Below, piece after piece: positions 8,801-24,570 of a DNA stretch of 47,578 nucleotides (positions are counted from its first letter, which is position 1; every line of letters starts with the position of its first letter). Under the pieces are notes generated by a model. It saw nothing but the letters and a program-made list of their open reading frames with translations. It made no database searches and was not told the origin of the DNA. The translations under genes were made by a program, and so were the position numbers. The DNA is from Sulfurospirillum sp. (GTDB lineage: Bacteria > Campylobacterota > Campylobacteria > Campylobacterales > Sulfurospirillaceae): positions 1 to 47,578 of the forward strand of contig JACUTU010000010.1 in assembly GCA_014859685.1 (NCBI GenBank), in the 5' to 3' direction.

Positions 8801-9407
8801 TGTCTCACTTGTGCAATCGTGGAAAGAAGGGGTTGGAAGAGGCTTACATGTAGGCTTTGAAGATGTATTTGGAAGGCTTGAGATATCCACGCTAAGTTAT
8901 CTCGAAAATTTTGAGCAAGAATTTGGTGTAGATCATGATTATTTTAAACTAAGAGGAGAGGACAATATTTTTCGCTACTTGCCATTAAATAAAGTAGCAC
9001 TCAGAGTTGTGGCGGAGGATACACTTTTTGATGTTCTTGCTCGAATATTTGCAGCAAAAGTCGCAGGAGTTAGCTTACATGTAAGCATTGAAGCGAGTTT
9101 GGAAAATAGTGTGGCCTCGTTCTTATTTGAAAACAAAGAGAGTATTTTAGATGCAGACGATACGCTTGTGCGAGAAAATGAAATAGATTTTGCAAACGCT
9201 ATTGAAAGCGTCGATCGGATACTCTTTTGTGATATTGCACATGTGAGTGAGTATATCTTTGAGGCTGCAAATAAAGCGTCGAAATTTATAGTTCGTGCCA
9301 AACCTATGATGGAAGGACGCCTTGAATTGCTGAATTATTTTCAAGAACAAAGCATCTCACATAGCTATCATCGGTATGGAAATATAGGCATAAGAGGATT
9401 GAAATAG
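5814..9407 (+). CDS. putA: Bifunctional proline dehydrogenase / L-glutamate gamma-semialdehyde dehydrogenase PutA
   Basis: This 1197-residue enzyme oxidises proline to P5C with FAD, passing electrons to quinone, then oxidises glutamate semialdehyde to glutamate with NAD+. The proline dehydrogenase barrel includes the RLVKGAN strand (about 298-304) and the substrate-binding arginine pair Arg417-Arg418 in YLVRRLDEN. The aldehyde dehydrogenase part shows TPPWNFP (Trp658), the general-base region AAETGGKDA (Glu755) and nucleophile Cys789 in SGQKCSA. A C-terminal extension of about 200 residues follows, as in Helicobacter and Campylobacter PutA. There is no N-terminal RHH DNA-binding domain. Start: AAGGAAG lies 6 bp before the ATG. 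It is monocistronic, between its own promoter and a terminator. Three iterated palindromes lie in its last third, each read Leu-His-Val. Confidence 0.95.
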   Translation: MEQTDTIMQRAIELASKWQTRASELVNDFDKKFHIKMNKMLSNPMDKVLLIELMDQSFRSKDPKRVADQIEYLFTKYGMASFFTTSERFLIFLFRNAGVYLPNISIPLFVKSIREDAKTVVLKGEDDTLNAHLIKRHEEGTRININLIGEVVLGEEEAEARIQKYLKALENPNIDYISIKISTIFSQINPLSYENTIQELVTRLTRVYAHAAKYSFTNAKGEKENKFINLDMEEYRDLSLTVNAFKETLNKPEFKNFKAGIVLQAYLPDSHMWQKDLCEWAKQRVKAGGAPIKMRLVKGANMEMEETEAGLKLWEICPYTKKIDTDSNYKIMAAYALDPQNAPYMHIGMASHNLFEQAYGYELARENGTLEYLSMEMLEGMSESARLAIKEITGEIILYAPVAKKEQFTNAIAYLVRRLDENTGVQNFIRYSFGLKVGSSQWEEQKQRFIDSFANMKNLFIGSKRVQNRLSEDWNNYKGGSFYTGEFRGEPDTDFILTPNKQWAKDIRATWMKKAGDAINLAPLVIGGEEISQRKSKEVIDKSQLKEQVICGQYAMATSDDLQRAVTVAAEDVDGWRSQSHAKRHEILSKVANEVRKKRGDLIGVAAAEVGKVFGESDVEVSEAIDFLEFYGHSIGYFEKYTNLAFKGKGVGVITPPWNFPIAIPLGGIAAALAAGNTVIIKPASAAALSAYELCKCFWDAGVSRHTLQYVPCAGELAGEHLIKNPKVDFVILTGGESTAHAMLQARSNLFLAAETGGKDATIVTAMADREQAIKNVIHSAFSNSGQKCSATSLLVLEEEVYHDEEFKRGLVDAAKSLHVGSVWDFKNRIGTLANPVGGNLKKALETLESGEEWLLAPQYADENEYMLKPAIKWGVQDGNFCHMNELFGPVLAVMCAKNLHHAIELVNKTGYGLTSGIESLDAREVDIWKESLKAGNLYINRGTTGAIVLRQPFGGMGKSAIGAGRKVGIYNYITQFMDFEEVALPKVAKLREHPLVSLVQSWKEGVGRGLHVGFEDVFGRLEISTLSYLENFEQEFGVDHDYFKLRGEDNIFRYLPLNKVALRVVAEDTLFDVLARIFAAKVAGVSLHVSIEASLENSVASFLFENKESILDADDTLVRENEIDFANAIESVDRILFCDIAHVSEYIFEAANKASKFIVRAKPMMEGRLELLNYFQEQSISHSYHRYGNIGIRGLK
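8265..9084. repeat. Cluster of three iterated palindromes inside putA
   Basis: TTACATGTAG occurs at 8265-8274 and 8844-8853, and TTACATGTAA at 9075-9084. All three sit in a GC-TTACATGTA-RGC context, and all three are read in the same frame (SLHVG, GLHVG, SLHVS). This is the densest cluster of the motif in the window. Confidence 0.6.
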
Positions 9408-9409
9408 TA

Positions 9410-9437
9410 AAAATAGGGGGGACTTAACCCCTATTTT
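9410..9437. terminator. Bidirectional terminator between putA and the minus-strand small gene
   Basis: AAAATAGGGG (9410-9419) and CCCCTATTTT (9428-9437) form a perfect 10-bp stem with loop GGACTTAA. Terminal A and T tracts allow use from either strand. It begins 3 bp after the putA stop and overlaps the stop codon of the convergent gene. Confidence 0.88.
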
Positions 9438-9667
9438 AATTTCGAAATGATATCTTGGTTGAGATTGAGTTTTTCTCTATTGGCTTTTATATTGTCTTCA
9501 TTTTGGGAAATTTTTTGTTTATTTTCCTCAATTTTTTTACGATTATTTAAAATTTCTTCACGGTTGAGTTCGATAAGTTTATTGAGCTCATCCACCTTTT
9601 TTTCATGCTTATTAATCAAGTAATAAATAACATAAATAAGCGCGGCAACGATAATCCATTGTAACAT
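9431..9667 (-). CDS. Small membrane-anchored coiled-coil protein, function unknown
   Basis: This 78-residue protein has one N-terminal transmembrane helix (LQWIIVAALIYVIYYLI, about 2-18). The rest is a charged, Asn- and Lys-rich heptad-like coiled coil to the C-terminus (pattern of L/I with NREEI, NRKKI, NQKIS, NREKL). A clear AGGAG site precedes the ATG. It lies 33 bp downstream of yaaA on the same strand and may be co-transcribed. It could be a scaffold or spacer protein of the envelope. Low-complexity coiled coils match many families, so no function is given. Confidence 0.75.
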   Translation of the reverse strand: MLQWIIVAALIYVIYYLINKHEKKVDELNKLIELNREEILNNRKKIEENKQKISQNEDNIKANREKLNLNQDIISKLK

Positions 9668-9700
9668 TATATGCTCCTAATTTTTTTGTGCATTATATCT

Positions 9701-10447
9701 TTATATAGCATCAATTTCAAAAACAAATTCCAAATTATGTTTGTGCGCAAGAATTTCTTTTACATGTAGACCCTTGAAGTCCATTTTTTGGAACGCTTCT
9801 AGGCTTTGTGGTTGGTATTTTGCAATTTTTCGAAGCAATAATCCACGATATGCTTTTGCATAATGGCTCAAAACTTTGCCATTTTTTAAAAATTTAATAC
9901 AGATATGTTCTTGTTTGAGCGTATAAAACTTTTCATAAAAACCAGCTCGTAAATCGATAATAAATTCGTCTTTTAAAAAAGCATCAAGGTCTTTTGAAAA
10001 ATTTTGCTTATAATAATGTTCAATTTTAAAATTACGGATTTTAGCACCCTGTTTGAGTTTGTAATAAGGGATTTGGTCTTTTGCTAAAATAGGGCCAAAA
10101 AGATTTGAAAAAATAATTACATTTCCAAGGAGAAAATCTTTTTCGTCATTACTGAGTGATGCAAAATCAAGATGCTCATACGCAACGCCACTATACCTTT
10201 GAATCGCTGCTATCGTGCAAGAGTTTAATAAGTCAATATTTTTTAAACGCAAGCATTCTTGTGCATCTTTTGTGCCAAAAATATCTTGCAATTCACTCAT
10301 ATTTGCATTATAGATATAGCTTGAGAATTTATTGATAACTTCCAATCGTTGAAGATACAATTCGCTAAATAAAAAAGTATCTTGATTGATTGATTTATTA
10401 ACACATTCATGCACCTTCGCTTCGCTTGGAGAAAATAAAACTTTCAT
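9701..10447 (-). CDS. yaaA: YaaA-family peroxide stress protein (UPF0246/DUF328)
   Basis: This protein of about 248 residues opens with MKVLFSPSEAK, the family's LISPAK-like start. It contains the typical central block NVIIFSNLFGPILAKDQIPYYKLKQGAK, equivalent to the SGLYGLLRPLDLI..YRLEMGTKL region of E. coli YaaA, and ends in a FVFEID-like strand. YaaA is reported to limit intracellular iron and protect DNA during hydrogen peroxide stress. Translation could begin at ATG 10447 or the adjacent ATG 10450; AAAGG upstream gives better spacing for 10447. Sequence divergence from the E. coli protein is high, but the overall family match is convincing. Confidence 0.82.
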   Translation of the reverse strand: MKVLFSPSEAKVHECVNKSINQDTFLFSELYLQRLEVINKFSSYIYNANMSELQDIFGTKDAQECLRLKNIDLLNSCTIAAIQRYSGVAYEHLDFASLSNDEKDFLLGNVIIFSNLFGPILAKDQIPYYKLKQGAKIRNFKIEHYYKQNFSKDLDAFLKDEFIIDLRAGFYEKFYTLKQEHICIKFLKNGKVLSHYAKAYRGLLLRKIAKYQPQSLEAFQKMDFKGLHVKEILAHKHNLEFVFEIDAI

Positions 10448-10518
10448 CATCAAACCTTTGGTAGCAAATCTAATTTGATGCTATTGTAACAAAATTTTGA
10501 TTAATTGTAAAAAAAGCA

Positions 10519-10547
10519 TTGACATTGAAAGGCTTTTGAGATATAAT
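10519..10547 (+). promoter_or_regulatory. Consensus sigma70 promoter of the tRNA-tuf transcription unit
   Basis: TTGACA (10519-10524) and TATAAT (10542-10547) are both perfect consensus hexamers separated by 17 bp. Transcription should start near 10554, about 15 bp before the first tRNA. It points into the tRNA, tuf and ribosomal gene block. Confidence 0.9.
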
Positions 10548-10568
10548 TTCACCTCACAATCTGTTGGT

Positions 10569-10644
10569 GCCGGTGTAGCTCAGTTGGTAGAGCAACTGCC
10601 TTGTAAGCAGTAGGTCGGCGGTTCGACTCCGTTCACCGGCTCCA
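10569..10644 (+). tRNA. tRNA-Thr (anticodon TGT)
   Basis: The acceptor stem GCCGGTG pairs with CACCGGC (10634-10640), and CCA is encoded (10642-10644). The anticodon loop TTGTAAG, closed by CTGCC/cagt, places TGT as anticodon. The T-arm GGTTCGACTCC is intact. First gene of the operon. Confidence 0.96.
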
Positions 10645-10700
10645 TTTTGTGAAACAATGTAACAGTGTTTGACCAGGAAATTTGGTAAATATAATGTTAA

Positions 10701-10786
<86 letters not shown>

Positions 10787-10800
10787 TTTACCAAAAAGTT

Positions 10801-10877
10801 GCGGGAGTAGCTCAGTTGGCTAGAGCATTAGCCTTCCAAGCTGGGGGTCGCGGGTTCGAGTCCCGTCTCCCGCTCCA
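10801..10877 (+). tRNA. tRNA-Gly (anticodon TCC)
   Basis: Acceptor GCGGGAG pairs with CTCCCGC (10867-10873), and CCA is encoded. The anticodon loop CTTCCAA gives TCC, and the T-loop GTTCGAGTC is standard. Confidence 0.96.
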
Positions 10878-11022
10878 GATTTTATGTAGCTGGGAGCTGT
10901 TGAATTTTTTCTGCTTTTAATGATAACTACAGAACAAGTTCAGTACTCTAGCCTCTCGTCTAATGAAATCAAATCGTTACTAAATGCTGATATGATTTCA
11001 GCTAGCATTGTCATATGTGCAT

Positions 11023-11097
<75 letters not shown>

Positions 11098-11166
11098 GAA
11101 CAAATGTGGTCTATCAAAGACTCTTAAACTTATAAATAAAATTTAAAAACTCATATGGAGGAAAAA

Positions 11167-12366
11167 ATGGCAAAAGAAAAGTTCTCTAGAACAAAGCCAC
11201 ATGTAAACATAGGAACTATTGGTCATGTCGATCATGGTAAAACTACACTCACAGCAGCAATTTCTGCAGTTCTTGCAACAAAAGGTCTCTGTGAATTTAA
11301 AGATTATGATGGTATTGATAACGCTCCTGAAGAGAGAGAACGAGGTATTACTATCGCAACTTCACACATCGAGTATGAAACAGAAAACCGCCACTATGCG
11401 CATGTTGACTGCCCGGGTCACGCGGACTATGTTAAAAATATGATCACAGGTGCTGCGCAAATGGATGGTGCTATTCTTGTTGTTTCTGCAGCAGATGGTC
11501 CTATGCCACAAACAAGAGAGCACATCTTGCTATCTCGACAAGTTGGTGTTCCATACATCGTAGTATTTATGAACAAAGCTGATATGGTTGATGATGAAGA
11601 GTTATTGGAACTCGTTGAAATGGAGATCAGAGAACTTCTTTCTGCTTATGATTTTCCAGGTGATGATACTCCAATTATATCTGGTTCAGCACTCAAAGCA
11701 CTTGAAGATGCTAAAGCTGGTACAATCGGCGCATGGGCTGAAAAAATTCTAGAATTGATGGCTGCTGTAGATAGCTATATTCCAGATCCAGTGAGAGAAA
11801 CTGATAAAGATTTCTTGATGCCAGTTGAAGATGTTTTCTCAATTTCAGGCCGTGGTACAGTTGTAACAGGTAGAATTGAAAGAGGAACTATCAAAATTGG
11901 TCAAGAAGTTGAAATCGTTGGTATTAGAAACACTCAAAAAACAATTGTTACAGGTGTTGAAATGTTCCGTAAAGAGATGGAGCAAGGTGAAGCTGGTGAC
12001 AACTGTGGTATTCTTTTGCGTGGAACTAAAAAAGACGATGTTGAAAGAGGTATGGTACTTTGTAAGCCAGGCTCAATCACACCACATACAAAATTTACTG
12101 CTGAAATCTATGTATTGAGCAAAGAAGAGGGTGGACGACATACACCATTTTTCAATAACTATAGACCACAATTCTATGTACGAACAACCGATGTAACAGG
12201 TTCAATTACATTGCCAGAAGGTACTGAAATGGTTATGCCAGGTGACAATGTTAAAATCAATGTTGAACTTATCGCACCTATCGCTATGGAAGTAGGAACT
12301 CGTTTTGCAATCCGTGAAGGCGGTAGAACAGTTGGCGCTGGTGTTGTTGCTTCAATCGAAAAATAA
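11167..12366 (+). CDS. tuf: Elongation factor Tu
   Basis: This 399-residue GTPase delivers aminoacyl-tRNA to the ribosome. P-loop GHVDHGKT (19-26), switch [10 protein letters not shown] and NKAD are all present, and the protein ends in the domain 3 segment [10 protein letters not shown]. The start is ATG 11167. An in-frame ATG at 11155 would put the GGAGG ribosome site inside the gene, so it is rejected. Transcribed behind four tRNAs from the consensus promoter at 10519. Full length, with no anomaly. Confidence 0.98.
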   Translation: MAKEKFSRTKPHVNIGTIGHVDHGKTTLTAAISAVLATKGLCEFKDYDGIDNAPEERERGITIATSHIEYETENRHYAHVDCPGHADYVKNMITGAAQMDGAILVVSAADGPMPQTREHILLSRQVGVPYIVVFMNKADMVDDEELLELVEMEIRELLSAYDFPGDDTPIISGSALKALEDAKAGTIGAWAEKILELMAAVDSYIPDPVRETDKDFLMPVEDVFSISGRGTVVTGRIERGTIKIGQEVEIVGIRNTQKTIVTGVEMFRKEMEQGEAGDNCGILLRGTKKDDVERGMVLCKPGSITPHTKFTAEIYVLSKEEGGRHTPFFNNYRPQFYVRTTDVTGSITLPEGTEMVMPGDNVKINVELIAPIAMEVGTRFAIREGGRTVGAGVVASIEK

Positions 12367-12382
12367 TTTAAACTGAATACAT

Positions 12383-12402
12383 GTAGGAGGTTTTCCTCCT
12401 AC
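12383..12402 (+). promoter_or_regulatory. Hairpin between tuf and rpmG
   Basis: GTAGGAGG (12383-12390) and CCTCCTAC (12395-12402) form a perfect 8-bp stem with a TTTT loop. No T-run follows, so partial termination or mRNA processing is more likely than full termination. The 5' flank contains TACATGTAGG, a partial copy of the iterated palindrome. Confidence 0.6.
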
Positions 12403-12421
12403 AAAACTATAAGGCGATCAA

Positions 12422-12580
12422 ATGACTATTAAAATAGGATTAAAATGTGTTGAGTGTGGTGACATAAACTATACAACAACAAAAAATTCTAAAACAAATA
12501 CAGAAAAGTTTGAAGCAAAAAAATATTGCCCAAGACTTAAAAAACACACAGTACACAAAGAAGTTAAACTAAAAAGTTAA
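12422..12580 (+). CDS. rpmG: 50S ribosomal protein L33
   Basis: This 52-residue protein, [20 protein letters not shown] to HKEVKLKS, closely follows epsilonproteobacterial L33. Cys9-x2-Cys12 is present, but the second zinc pair is reduced to Cys36 in YCPRLKKH, so it is probably a zinc-free form. L33 lies near the ribosomal E site. AAGG lies 7 bp before the ATG. It sits between tuf and tRNA-Trp, the conserved position next to secE. Its stop codon forms the base of a 13-bp hairpin. Confidence 0.93.
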   Translation: MTIKIGLKCVECGDINYTTTKNSKTNTEKFEAKKYCPRLKKHTVHKEVKLKS

Positions 12581-12610
12581 TCAAATTCCATCGAATTGAT
12601 GGAATTTGAT
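12580..12610 (+). promoter_or_regulatory. Perfect 13-bp hairpin between rpmG and tRNA-Trp
   Basis: ATCAAATTCCATC (12580-12592) and GATGGAATTTGAT (12598-12610) pair completely around a GAATT loop, 5 bp before the tRNA. There is no T-tract. A role in tRNA 5' processing, or as a barrier separating rpmG mRNA from the tRNA, is plausible. Confidence 0.65.
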
Positions 12611-12615
12611 CATGT

Positions 12616-12692
<77 letters not shown>

Positions 12693-12709
12693 CTAATAAG
12701 GTGAAATAA

Positions 12710-12889
12710 ATGGAAAAATTGATAACTTATTATAATCATTCTAAAACAGAACTATCGAAAGTTATCTTTCCTATCAAAGAACAGATAAGAAATGCCTTTA
12801 TATCTGTTTTTGTTGTTGTTACAATCGTTTCGCTCTTTTTAGCACTGATTGATGTACTTATGTCTTTTTCACTTTCTTCATTAATTTAA
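12710..12889 (+). CDS. secE: Protein translocase subunit SecE
   Basis: This 59-residue single-helix form has an amphipathic N-terminus (EKLITYYNHSKTELSKVIFP) then one transmembrane segment (AFISVFVVVTIVSLFLALID, about 29-48). SecE clamps SecY in the protein export channel. It is the short form usual outside the enterobacteria. AAGGTG lies 6 bp before the ATG. The position between tRNA-Trp and nusG confirms the call. Confidence 0.93.
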   Translation: MEKLITYYNHSKTELSKVIFPIKEQIRNAFISVFVVVTIVSLFLALIDVLMSFSLSSLI

Positions 12890-12899
12890 GGAAAGCGTG

Positions 12900-13430
12900 A
12901 TGGCACATAAATGGTATGCAATTCAAACTTATGCTGGAAGTGAACAAGCGGTTAAAAAAGCAATATTACATATTGTTGAAGAAAACAAGATAGAAGAGAA
13001 ACTAAAAGAGATCATCGTTCCAACTGAAGATGTAATAGAAGTTAAAAATGGAAAGAAAAAAATAACTGAAAGAAGTCTGTATCCAGGATATGCTTTTGCA
13101 AATCTTGATTTAGATACTGCACTTTGGCATATGATCCAATCATTGCCTAAAGTCAGTCGTTTTATCGGGGAGGCTAAAAAGCCTAGTCCACTTAGCGAAA
13201 AAGATATTCAGTTGATTTTAGAAAAAGCAGAGAAAAAAGGAGCACCAAAGCCAAAAATATTTTTCGAATCAGGCGAGAGCGTTCGGATCACTGAAGGTCC
13301 ATTTGCTAACTTTACTGGACAAGTCGAAGAATATGATATGGAGCATGGCAAATTACGCCTTAATGTTTCTATTTTTGGAAGAAGTACACCTGTTGAGATA
13401 TTGTATTCTCAAGTTGAAAAAATAGTATAA
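12900..13430 (+). CDS. nusG: Transcription termination/antitermination protein NusG
   Basis: This 176-residue protein has an NGN domain starting [20 protein letters not shown], with PGYAFANLD in the RNA polymerase-binding face. A C-terminal KOW domain follows ([20 protein letters not shown]). NusG binds the clamp of RNA polymerase and links to Rho or to ribosomal S10. A GTG at 12897 is an alternative start, but AAGGAAA has better spacing to the ATG at 12900. Co-transcribed with secE (10-bp gap). Confidence 0.96.
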   Translation: MAHKWYAIQTYAGSEQAVKKAILHIVEENKIEEKLKEIIVPTEDVIEVKNGKKKITERSLYPGYAFANLDLDTALWHMIQSLPKVSRFIGEAKKPSPLSEKDIQLILEKAEKKGAPKPKIFFESGESVRITEGPFANFTGQVEEYDMEHGKLRLNVSIFGRSTPVEILYSQVEKIV

Positions 13431-13440
13431 AGGAAATCAG

Positions 13441-13866
13441 ATGGCTAAAAAAGTAGTCGGTGAAATCAAATTGCAAATTGCAGCCGGTAAAGCAAATCCA
13501 TCACCTCCAGTTGGTCCAGCTTTGGGTCAAAGAGGTGTAAATATCATGGAATTCTGTAAAGCATTCAATGAAAAAACAAAAGATATGGCGGGCTTTAAAA
13601 TCCCTGTTGTTATAACTGTATATGCTGATAAAAGCTTCACTTTTATAACAAAACAACCACCAGCTACTGATTTGATCAAAAAAGCTGCTGGCATTACAAG
13701 TGGTTCAGATAATCCACTTAAGAAAAAAGTTGCACAACTTACTAAAGCACAAGTTATGGATATTGTTGAAAAAAAGATTGCTGATCTTAATACAAACGAC
13801 AAAGAACAAGCTGCTAAGATTATCGAAGGTAGTGCAAGAAGTATCGGCATCGATATCGTAAATTAA
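13441..13866 (+). CDS. rplK: 50S ribosomal protein L11
   Basis: This 141-residue protein begins [20 protein letters not shown] and includes the [22 protein letters not shown] proline-rich block, which contacts 23S rRNA and translation factors. It is part of the GTPase-associated centre. It lies 10 bp after nusG, with AAGGAAA before the ATG. Standard length. Confidence 0.97.
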   Translation: MAKKVVGEIKLQIAAGKANPSPPVGPALGQRGVNIMEFCKAFNEKTKDMAGFKIPVVITVYADKSFTFITKQPPATDLIKKAAGITSGSDNPLKKKVAQLTKAQVMDIVEKKIADLNTNDKEQAAKIIEGSARSIGIDIVN

Positions 13867-13872
13867 TCTAGA

Positions 13873-13899
13873 CCCTTAACCGCTTAGGGCAAAAAGCGG
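13873..13899 (+). promoter_or_regulatory. Putative H-type pseudoknot upstream of rplA
   Basis: CCCT (13873-13876) can pair with AGGG (13886-13889), while CCGCTT (13880-13885) can pair with AAGCGG (13894-13899). The two helices interleave, forming a compact pseudoknot 14 nt before the GGAG ribosome site of rplA. L1 autoregulates its operon in many bacteria, so this is a candidate control element. Confidence 0.45.
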
Positions 13900-13927
13900 A
13901 AGCAAAACCATGCGGAGAATTAAAAAA

Positions 13928-14629
13928 ATGGCAAAAGTAACAAAGAGATTACAAGAACTCTCAAAAAAAATAGACAATACAAAAATTTATTCTTCAAAAG
14001 AAGCAATAAGCACACTTAAAACATTAGCTTCTGCAAAATTTGATGAAACAGTAGAAGTTGCATTGAAACTCAATGTAGATCCAAGACATGCAGATCAAAT
14101 GGTCCGTGGCTCAGTTGTGCTTCCGGCTGGAACTGGTAAGAGTGTAAGAGTTGCAGTTGTAGCAAAAGATTTAAAAGCAGATGAAGCAAAAGCAGCTGGT
14201 GCCGACATAGTTGGAGCAGAAGATCTTATTGAAGAGATTCAAGCTGGAAAAATTGACTTTGATGTACTTATCGCAACTCCAAATATGATGGGGCTAGTAG
14301 GTAAAGTAGGACGAATCTTGGGACCAAAAGGTATCATGCCAAATCCTAAAACTGGAACAGTTACAATGGATGTTGCAAAAGCAGTTGAAAATGCCAAAGG
14401 TGGACAAGTAAATTTCCGAGTAGATAAACAAGGAAATATTCACGCAGGTATCGGTAAAGTTAGCTTTCTGGAAGAAAATTTAACACAAAACTTTGAAGCA
14501 TTTATAAAAGCTATTAATAAACACAAACCATCTGCTTCAAAAGGTAAATATATTAAAAGTGCTGCATTGTCACTTACTATGAGTCCTTCAATCACAGTTG
14601 ATAATCAAGAACTAATAGACATGAGATAA
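13928..14629 (+). CDS. rplA: 50S ribosomal protein L1
   Basis: This 233-residue protein from the canonical start [16 protein letters not shown] contains the L1 signature region [21 protein letters not shown]1 forms the mobile stalk at the E site. An in-frame ATG at 13910 would add six residues (MRRIKK) and lie upstream of the GGAG site, so the internal ATG is preferred. A possible pseudoknot precedes it. Length matches E. coli L1 within a residue. Confidence 0.96.
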   Translation: MAKVTKRLQELSKKIDNTKIYSSKEAISTLKTLASAKFDETVEVALKLNVDPRHADQMVRGSVVLPAGTGKSVRVAVVAKDLKADEAKAAGADIVGAEDLIEEIQAGKIDFDVLIATPNMMGLVGKVGRILGPKGIMPNPKTGTVTMDVAKAVENAKGGQVNFRVDKQGNIHAGIGKVSFLEENLTQNFEAFIKAINKHKPSASKGKYIKSAALSLTMSPSITVDNQELIDMR

Positions 14630-14682
14630 ATACAACCTTGCACATGTAAGATTGTTAAATAAAATTGCATATATCTTTGATT

Positions 14683-14727
14683 GGAGATAGTTGAGGCTTT
14701 GGCTTAATTTAGGAATATCCTAACTCC
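14683..14727 (+). ncRNA. Candidate ribosomal L10 leader (autoregulatory mRNA element)
   Basis: GGAG (14683-14686) pairs with CTCC (14724-14727), enclosing two hairpins: TTGAG/CTTAA (14691-14695 with 14703-14707) and TTAGG/CCTAA (14709-14713 with 14719-14723). The three-way arrangement and its position in the long rplA-rplJ gap match the L10 leader, where the L10-L7/L12 complex represses its own translation. Confidence 0.65.
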
Positions 14728-14758
14728 ACTTGAAATCACCACTCAGAAAGGAGAAAAA

Positions 14759-15241
14759 TTGACTAAAGAAGAAAAAGTTAAAATTGTTACTTCTTTGAGC
14801 GAAGAGTTTAAATCATCTCAAGCTATTGTCGTTTGTGACTTTAAAGGTTTAAATGTTAAATCACTCGAAGCTTTACGAGCAAGCGCAAACGAAGCAGGCG
14901 TAAAAGTACAAGTAATAAAAAATACATTAGCAAGTATAGCTTTAAATAATGCAGATTTAGCTGGTATGAGTCTTAAAGATACAAATATTTTTGTATGGGG
15001 CGATGACCAGATTTCAGTAACTAAAGTTGCTGCAAAGTTTGCAGAAAAAGCTGAACTTTTTGTGATCAAATCAGCCTTTTTAGAAGGACAGATCGCAGAT
15101 GCACAAACAGTAAATGCTCTTTCTAAAATGCCAAGCCGTGATGAGCTTATTGGTATGTTGCTTCAAGTATGGAATGCACCAATACAGAATTTCACAATCG
15201 GTCTTGATGCTCTAAGAGCTAAAAAAGAGGAGTCTGCATAG
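14759..15241 (+). CDS. rplJ: 50S ribosomal protein L10
   Basis: This 160-residue protein is the base of the ribosomal stalk, carrying L7/L12 dimers. It has the family blocks [20 protein letters not shown] and a C-terminal helix ending [16 protein letters not shown] for L7/L12 binding. The start codon is TTG at 14759, chosen because AAAGGAG (14747-14753) lies 5 bp upstream and no ATG is available. The 129-bp leader contains a three-way junction typical of L10 autoregulation. Confidence 0.95.
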   Translation: MTKEEKVKIVTSLSEEFKSSQAIVVCDFKGLNVKSLEALRASANEAGVKVQVIKNTLASIALNNADLAGMSLKDTNIFVWGDDQISVTKVAAKFAEKAELFVIKSAFLEGQIADAQTVNALSKMPSRDELIGMLLQVWNAPIQNFTIGLDALRAKKEESA

Positions 15242-15243
15242 TC

Positions 15244-15253
15244 TTACATGTAA
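15244..15253. repeat. Iterated palindrome TTACATGTAA in the rplJ-rplL gap
   Basis: This is an intergenic copy, 2 bp after the rplJ stop, in context TCTTACATGTAAGCG. It shows that the motif is not simply a product of Leu-His-Val coding. Confidence 0.6.
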
Positions 15254-15316
15254 GCGTTGTGCAGTATTGAGGTTTAATAACAATTAAGCTTATAAAAAAT
15301 TGATTAGGAAAATAAA

Positions 15317-15691
15317 ATGGCAATAACAAAAGAAGATGTATTAGAGTTTATTTCAAATCTTAGCGTTCTTGAGCTAAGCGCGCTTGTAAAAGAATTTGAA
15401 GAAAAATTTGGAGTATCAGCTGCTCCAGTTATGATAGCTGGTGCTGGTGCTGGTGCTGGTGCTGAAGCTGTTGAAGAGAAAACAGAATTTGATGTAATCC
15501 TTACAAGTGCTGGTGATAAGAAAATCAATGCCATTAAAGCTGTTAGAGAGATAACAGGTTTGGGCTTGAAAGAAGCTAAAGACGCTGTTGAGGGTTGTCC
15601 TACAACACTTAAAGAAGGTGTTTCAAAAGATGAAGCTGAGCAAATCGCTAAAAAGCTTGAAGAAGCTGGCGCTAAAGCAGAAATTAAATAA
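15317..15691 (+). CDS. rplL: 50S ribosomal protein L7/L12
   Basis: This 124-residue stalk protein recruits translation factors. The N-terminal dimerisation domain ([20 protein letters not shown]) is followed by an Ala-Gly hinge and a C-terminal factor-binding domain with [20 protein letters not shown]. The hinge contains a hexanucleotide tandem repeat encoding (Ala-Gly)4. Ribosome site TAGGAAAA before the ATG. It sits in the usual rplJL-rpoBC order. Confidence 0.97.
   Translation: MAITKEDVLEFISNLSVLELSALVKEFEEKFGVSAAPVMIAGAGAGAGAEAVEEKTEFDVILTSAGDKKINAIKAVREITGLGLKEAKDAVEGCPTTLKEGVSKDEAEQIAKKLEEAGAKAEIK
15437..15463 (+). repeat. Hexanucleotide tandem repeat (GCTGGT)4 in the rplL hinge
   Basis: Four perfect GCTGGT units plus GCT encode Ala-Gly repeats. 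Gain or loss of one unit keeps the frame and would change hinge length by two residues. Confidence 0.9.
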
Positions 15692-15702
15692 TAAAACAAT
15701 AA

Positions 15703-15722
15703 GGGGAGTCAATTTACTCCCC
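15703..15722 (+). promoter_or_regulatory. Hairpin in the rplL-rpoB gap
   Basis: GGGGAGT (15703-15709) pairs with ACTCCCC (15716-15722) around CAATTT, with no T-run after it. A second, bulged hairpin follows near 15748-15765 (CACA/TGTG). The rplL-rpoB junction is a known site of attenuation and RNase III cleavage in E. coli; this structure may serve the same purpose. Confidence 0.55.
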
Positions 15723-15781
15723 ATTGCAATAGACTAGTCGTGATCCGTACGCACAAGATGTGTACAACTCTTTCCTTATAA

Positions 15782-24464
<8,683 letters not shown>

Positions 24465-24470
24465 AAACAG

Positions 24471-24507
24471 AGGTTAAGTTAAGGTCTTTCCTTAACTTAA
24501 CCTTTTT
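24471..24507 (+). terminator. Intrinsic terminator after rpoC
   Basis: AGGTTAAGTTAAGG (24471-24484) and CCTTAACTTAACCT (24490-24503) form a perfect 14-bp stem with a TCTTT loop, ending in a T-run. It separates rpoBC from rpsL-rpsG-fusA. Confidence 0.92.
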
Positions 24508-24570
24508 GTAAGCTATTTTTAAATAAAATTGCAAACTATTTTGTAGAAATACATCAATAAAGGAAAAAAT

